NCBI GenBank assembly: GCA_963783695.1
Contig: CAWAOM010000007.1
Coordinates: 310,001-374,000, forward strand
Reading direction: 5' to 3'
DNA from: BM003 sp963783695
GTDB taxonomy: Bacteria > Pseudomonadota > Gammaproteobacteria > Steroidobacterales > BM003
Length of the DNA: 64,000 bases
The notes under the pieces are model-generated. The model made no database searches, was not told the DNA's origin, and saw nothing but the letters and a program-made list of their open reading frames with translations. The first letter of the stretch is position 1; each line of letters opens with the position of its first letter. A program made the position numbers and the translations under genes. Positions 61,687 to 64,000 of the stretch are shown piece after piece.

Positions 61687-64000
61687 ATGAACATGGGTGA
61701 CGAAACCCCCGATAACGGCAACGGTTCACAAGCTGGCGGTGGCGGGCAGAGCGATGGCCAGAAAACCGTAGTCAAGACCATCCCGCCGTCGAGCGGTGGC
61801 GGCGTTTCCGGCAATGTCGGGGGAGACGACGAGAAAACCGTCGTAAAGAGTATTCCGCCGCCGCCCACGGGCGGATCCGGCGCGGCGGCCACCGGCGATG
61901 TCGAGGAGAAAACGGTGGTCAAGGGAATACCGCCTCCGCCCACCGGCGGCAAGGGCCCGCCACCTCCGCCAACGGGCGGTAAGGGGCCTCCGCCTCCGCC
62001 AACAGGCGGCAAGGGTCCCGCCCCGCCCAAGCCACTTGCAAAGCCCGCGCCGGAGACTGTTGCAAAGCTGTTCAAAGATCTGGTCTCTGCAACGAAGCCA
62101 AAGCTGGAGGGCGTATCGACGAACGGGCCCAACGATGATCGATTCTGGTTTTGGCCGATAGCCAACAACTACTCGCTGTTTTTCAGGAATGGCGAGAGCC
62201 GTCTTTTGGAAGCGATTGAACGCGAACATGTCGCTGACGGGCACGTCATCGGTACGCTCAACCAGTTGACAGATCAGGTGCAGTCCAAACTCGATGTGGA
62301 ACTGATTTGTTTCAAAAAGAAACTGTACTGGCGGGCGAAAAAGGATGTCGAAACCCGCGAGGACGTTATCGTCGAGGAGCTGAAGAAAAACAACGAAGAA
62401 ACCTGGGACTGGATTACCTGGGAAACGCTGGGAAACCCGGGCAAGGATTATCGGCGCAGTGACAGGATGCGCCGGCTGGGCCTGTACAAATTGAGTTATG
62501 ACCGGTTGCGCAGGGCAAACGATGACGCTGACAAATGGGCGCCCGCCAGCACCGAGGGCGGTGAAATCGGAGGGGGAAGAGTCAGAATCCATGTTCTCGA
62601 AGACCTGAATTACTCGGCACATGAGTCGCTCATTAAAACTTTTCTTCCGGGGTTTTCCATAGAGGGTGATCGTCTGGTTGAGCCTGCGCAACGGCAAGGT
62701 GGCGTGTTGTCAGTATCCAGAGTCTTAAACAACACCGCTAACAGCAATCTCAGCCTGATCATGCCGTACAACTATGACGACAACCGGATGGGCGGCCGAA
62801 CCCTGGGCACCGATATTGCGGCGTTGCCGGGATACAACGAAAAAACCGGGTGCGGTCGTCTCGACCGGGAACTGGACCGCTGGTCCACGGCTTCGCGGAG
62901 CATGATCGTCGCATTCGACTCCTTATCGAAATCCGAGCAAGTGCACAAGGAAAAGCTGACCTGGCCATGGCGATCAGCAGGAAATACGCAAGAAATCATC
63001 GATGGCGATCCCGACGACATGCTGTTGTCGGATTATGTCGGGCTAAACACCGATAGAGAGTATTACTCGGTCAAAACGGGCGTGACATTCGTTGGTAAGG
63101 CGGAGGAAACCAGTACGGGCAAGGATCTGCTCGAATCCAATTCCCTGCATGCAATGTACCGCTCCCGGCTCATCGATGGAATCTGCCGCAAGTACCCGTC
63201 AGAAATGGCGGGAACGCGATTCCAGCTTGAGATCCTGACCGTCACGATAGAGCGGCCCAACCCGGCGAAAGAGGGTGGCGGTATGCACTGGGATGGTTTC
63301 CAGGTAAGAAATATACCGGGGGTCAAGCGGAACCAGATCTGGTTTCCCGGCACTGCAATTCCGAATCACGGCAAGGCTTTCGCGCAATGCGCGACCGGCG
63401 ACAATACGGACGGCGTGTGGCAGGAATTCTGGCAGACATCGTTCGCCGAAGCACTGGGGCGTGCGAAGGCACAGATGCTCATCTACTGCGGACTGCAGCA
63501 CATGACCGCCAATGCGCAAAACATGCTGGCGATATTCAGCCGCGGCCGGCCTGGCGGTATGGGTCCGTCAACGGAGATTGCTTTGCGCGACGTCGGCGAT
63601 ACTTGCCTCAACGATACGTTTTTCGATGTGCTGAGGACCGTGCGGGATTCGAGCGTAAAAAAGCTGTTCAACGACATGTGGAGCAAGGAGACGGCAAGCC
63701 CCGCTCACGGCGTCTTTCTTGATAGAGGCGACTGGGGCAAATATTCGCCCCCTTACGTGACCCGTACCATGGGCCAGTCGGTTTTTTTCATGCAGCGGTT
63801 TTTCCAGGAACTGACTGTCCCGGATGACTCGCAACGATGCAAGCTGGCACTGCGGTGGAATGTTGCCTTGAATGAGAGCTTCATGGATTACATGAGGGAG
63901 AAAATCAGTTACCCATCACCGATAACGGTGGAGGGTAGCCTGCGTGGCTACACGTTCGATGAAAACGTTAAGGACTACGGAAAGTACCGCGCCGCCGTCT
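61687..64000 (+). CDS. Large protein with repetitive Pro-rich N-terminus, partial at the right edge
   Basis: An uninterrupted frame of at least 771 codons from ATG 61687 (AAAGGA upstream) to the window end. Residues about 25-110 repeat a KTVVKxIPP unit three times and a PPPPPTGGKG unit three times. From about 130 a globular part begins (FWFWPIANNYSLFF) with several Trp-rich blocks (EETWDWITWETLGNPGKDYR, GMHWDGFQVRNIPGVKRNQI). I recognise no family. It follows a LysM protein on the same strand. Confidence 0.8.
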   Translation, partial: MNMGDETPDNGNGSQAGGGGQSDGQKTVVKTIPPSSGGGVSGNVGGDDEKTVVKSIPPPPTGGSGAAATGDVEEKTVVKGIPPPPTGGKGPPPPPTGGKGPPPPPTGGKGPAPPKPLAKPAPETVAKLFKDLVSATKPKLEGVSTNGPNDDRFWFWPIANNYSLFFRNGESRLLEAIEREHVADGHVIGTLNQLTDQVQSKLDVELICFKKKLYWRAKKDVETREDVIVEELKKNNEETWDWITWETLGNPGKDYRRSDRMRRLGLYKLSYDRLRRANDDADKWAPASTEGGEIGGGRVRIHVLEDLNYSAHESLIKTFLPGFSIEGDRLVEPAQRQGGVLSVSRVLNNTANSNLSLIMPYNYDDNRMGGRTLGTDIAALPGYNEKTGCGRLDRELDRWSTASRSMIVAFDSLSKSEQVHKEKLTWPWRSAGNTQEIIDGDPDDMLLSDYVGLNTDREYYSVKTGVTFVGKAEETSTGKDLLESNSLHAMYRSRLIDGICRKYPSEMAGTRFQLEILTVTIERPNPAKEGGGMHWDGFQVRNIPGVKRNQIWFPGTAIPNHGKAFAQCATGDNTDGVWQEFWQTSFAEALGRAKAQMLIYCGLQHMTANAQNMLAIFSRGRPGGMGPSTEIALRDVGDTCLNDTFFDVLRTVRDSSVKKLFNDMWSKETASPAHGVFLDRGDWGKYSPPYVTRTMGQSVFFMQRFFQELTVPDDSQRCKLALRWNVALNESFMDYMREKISYPSPITVEGSLRGYTFDENVKDYGKYRAAV

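Overview
The window is a GC-rich stretch of a Gram-negative, probably marine or sediment gammaproteobacterial chromosome. I infer this from the outer-membrane barrel and lipoproteins, the PEP-CTERM protein, the AGCS symporter, the large TolB-like/TPR membrane protein and the overall codon use; the exact taxon is not provable here. No rRNA, complete tRNA, CRISPR array, intact insertion sequence or prophage is visible. Most long opposite-strand frames are GC-driven shadows.

Region 1-14.7 kb is ordinary housekeeping and transport. It holds a truncated APC permease, a CaCA-type Na+/Ca2+ antiporter, a frameshifted DsbA-like isomerase, a group I truncated haemoglobin, a GntP-like permease, a LytTR membrane regulator divergent from an acyltransferase-3, a secreted thermonuclease, RecQ, an OYE-family reductase and an MscS channel. 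It ends in a minus-strand unit of outer-membrane barrel, a 30-residue membrane microprotein, an OmpR-type regulator and a histidine kinase.

Region 15.5-33.6 kb is more mixed. It has a decayed 3' end of a TPR gene and two paralogous cassettes of a four-helix membrane protein plus a tiny XRE regulator (16.3-17.0 and 27.6-28.2 kb). It also has an AGCS symporter, an ATP-grasp-like/S15 hydrolase/ATP-grasp group and a macro-like domain fused to a TIR domain. A radical SAM protein, a fasciclin protein, a double GST-fold protein, a Dph6-like PP-loop protein, a SOUL protein and a voltage-gated K+ channel complete it.

Region 33.8-51 kb carries secreted and envelope proteins: a lipoprotein metalloprotease, a tandem CAP protein, a DUF6765-like protein and small lipoproteins. 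It also has a second TIR protein, a phosphoesterase, a TolB/TPR protein, a TetR regulator with a palindromic operator in front of an orphan APS kinase (cysC), and a Mop-type molybdate-binding protein.

Region 51-57 kb is eroded. An OXA-type class D beta-lactamase pseudogene with three in-frame stops lies next to a broken DUF1223 gene. A two-gene membrane cassette then follows, flanked by copies of a roughly 60-bp palindromic repeat, and next a PEP-CTERM protein with its terminator.

Region 57.3-64 kb is the least ordinary. It has a small baseplate-like beta protein, a 597-residue protein with a hydrophobic centre, two divergently transcribed LysM plus peptidoglycan-binding paralogues, and a large protein with a repetitive proline-rich N-terminus that runs off the right edge. 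I read this as the edge of an uncharacterised surface-delivery or contractile-injection-like locus. That is inference.
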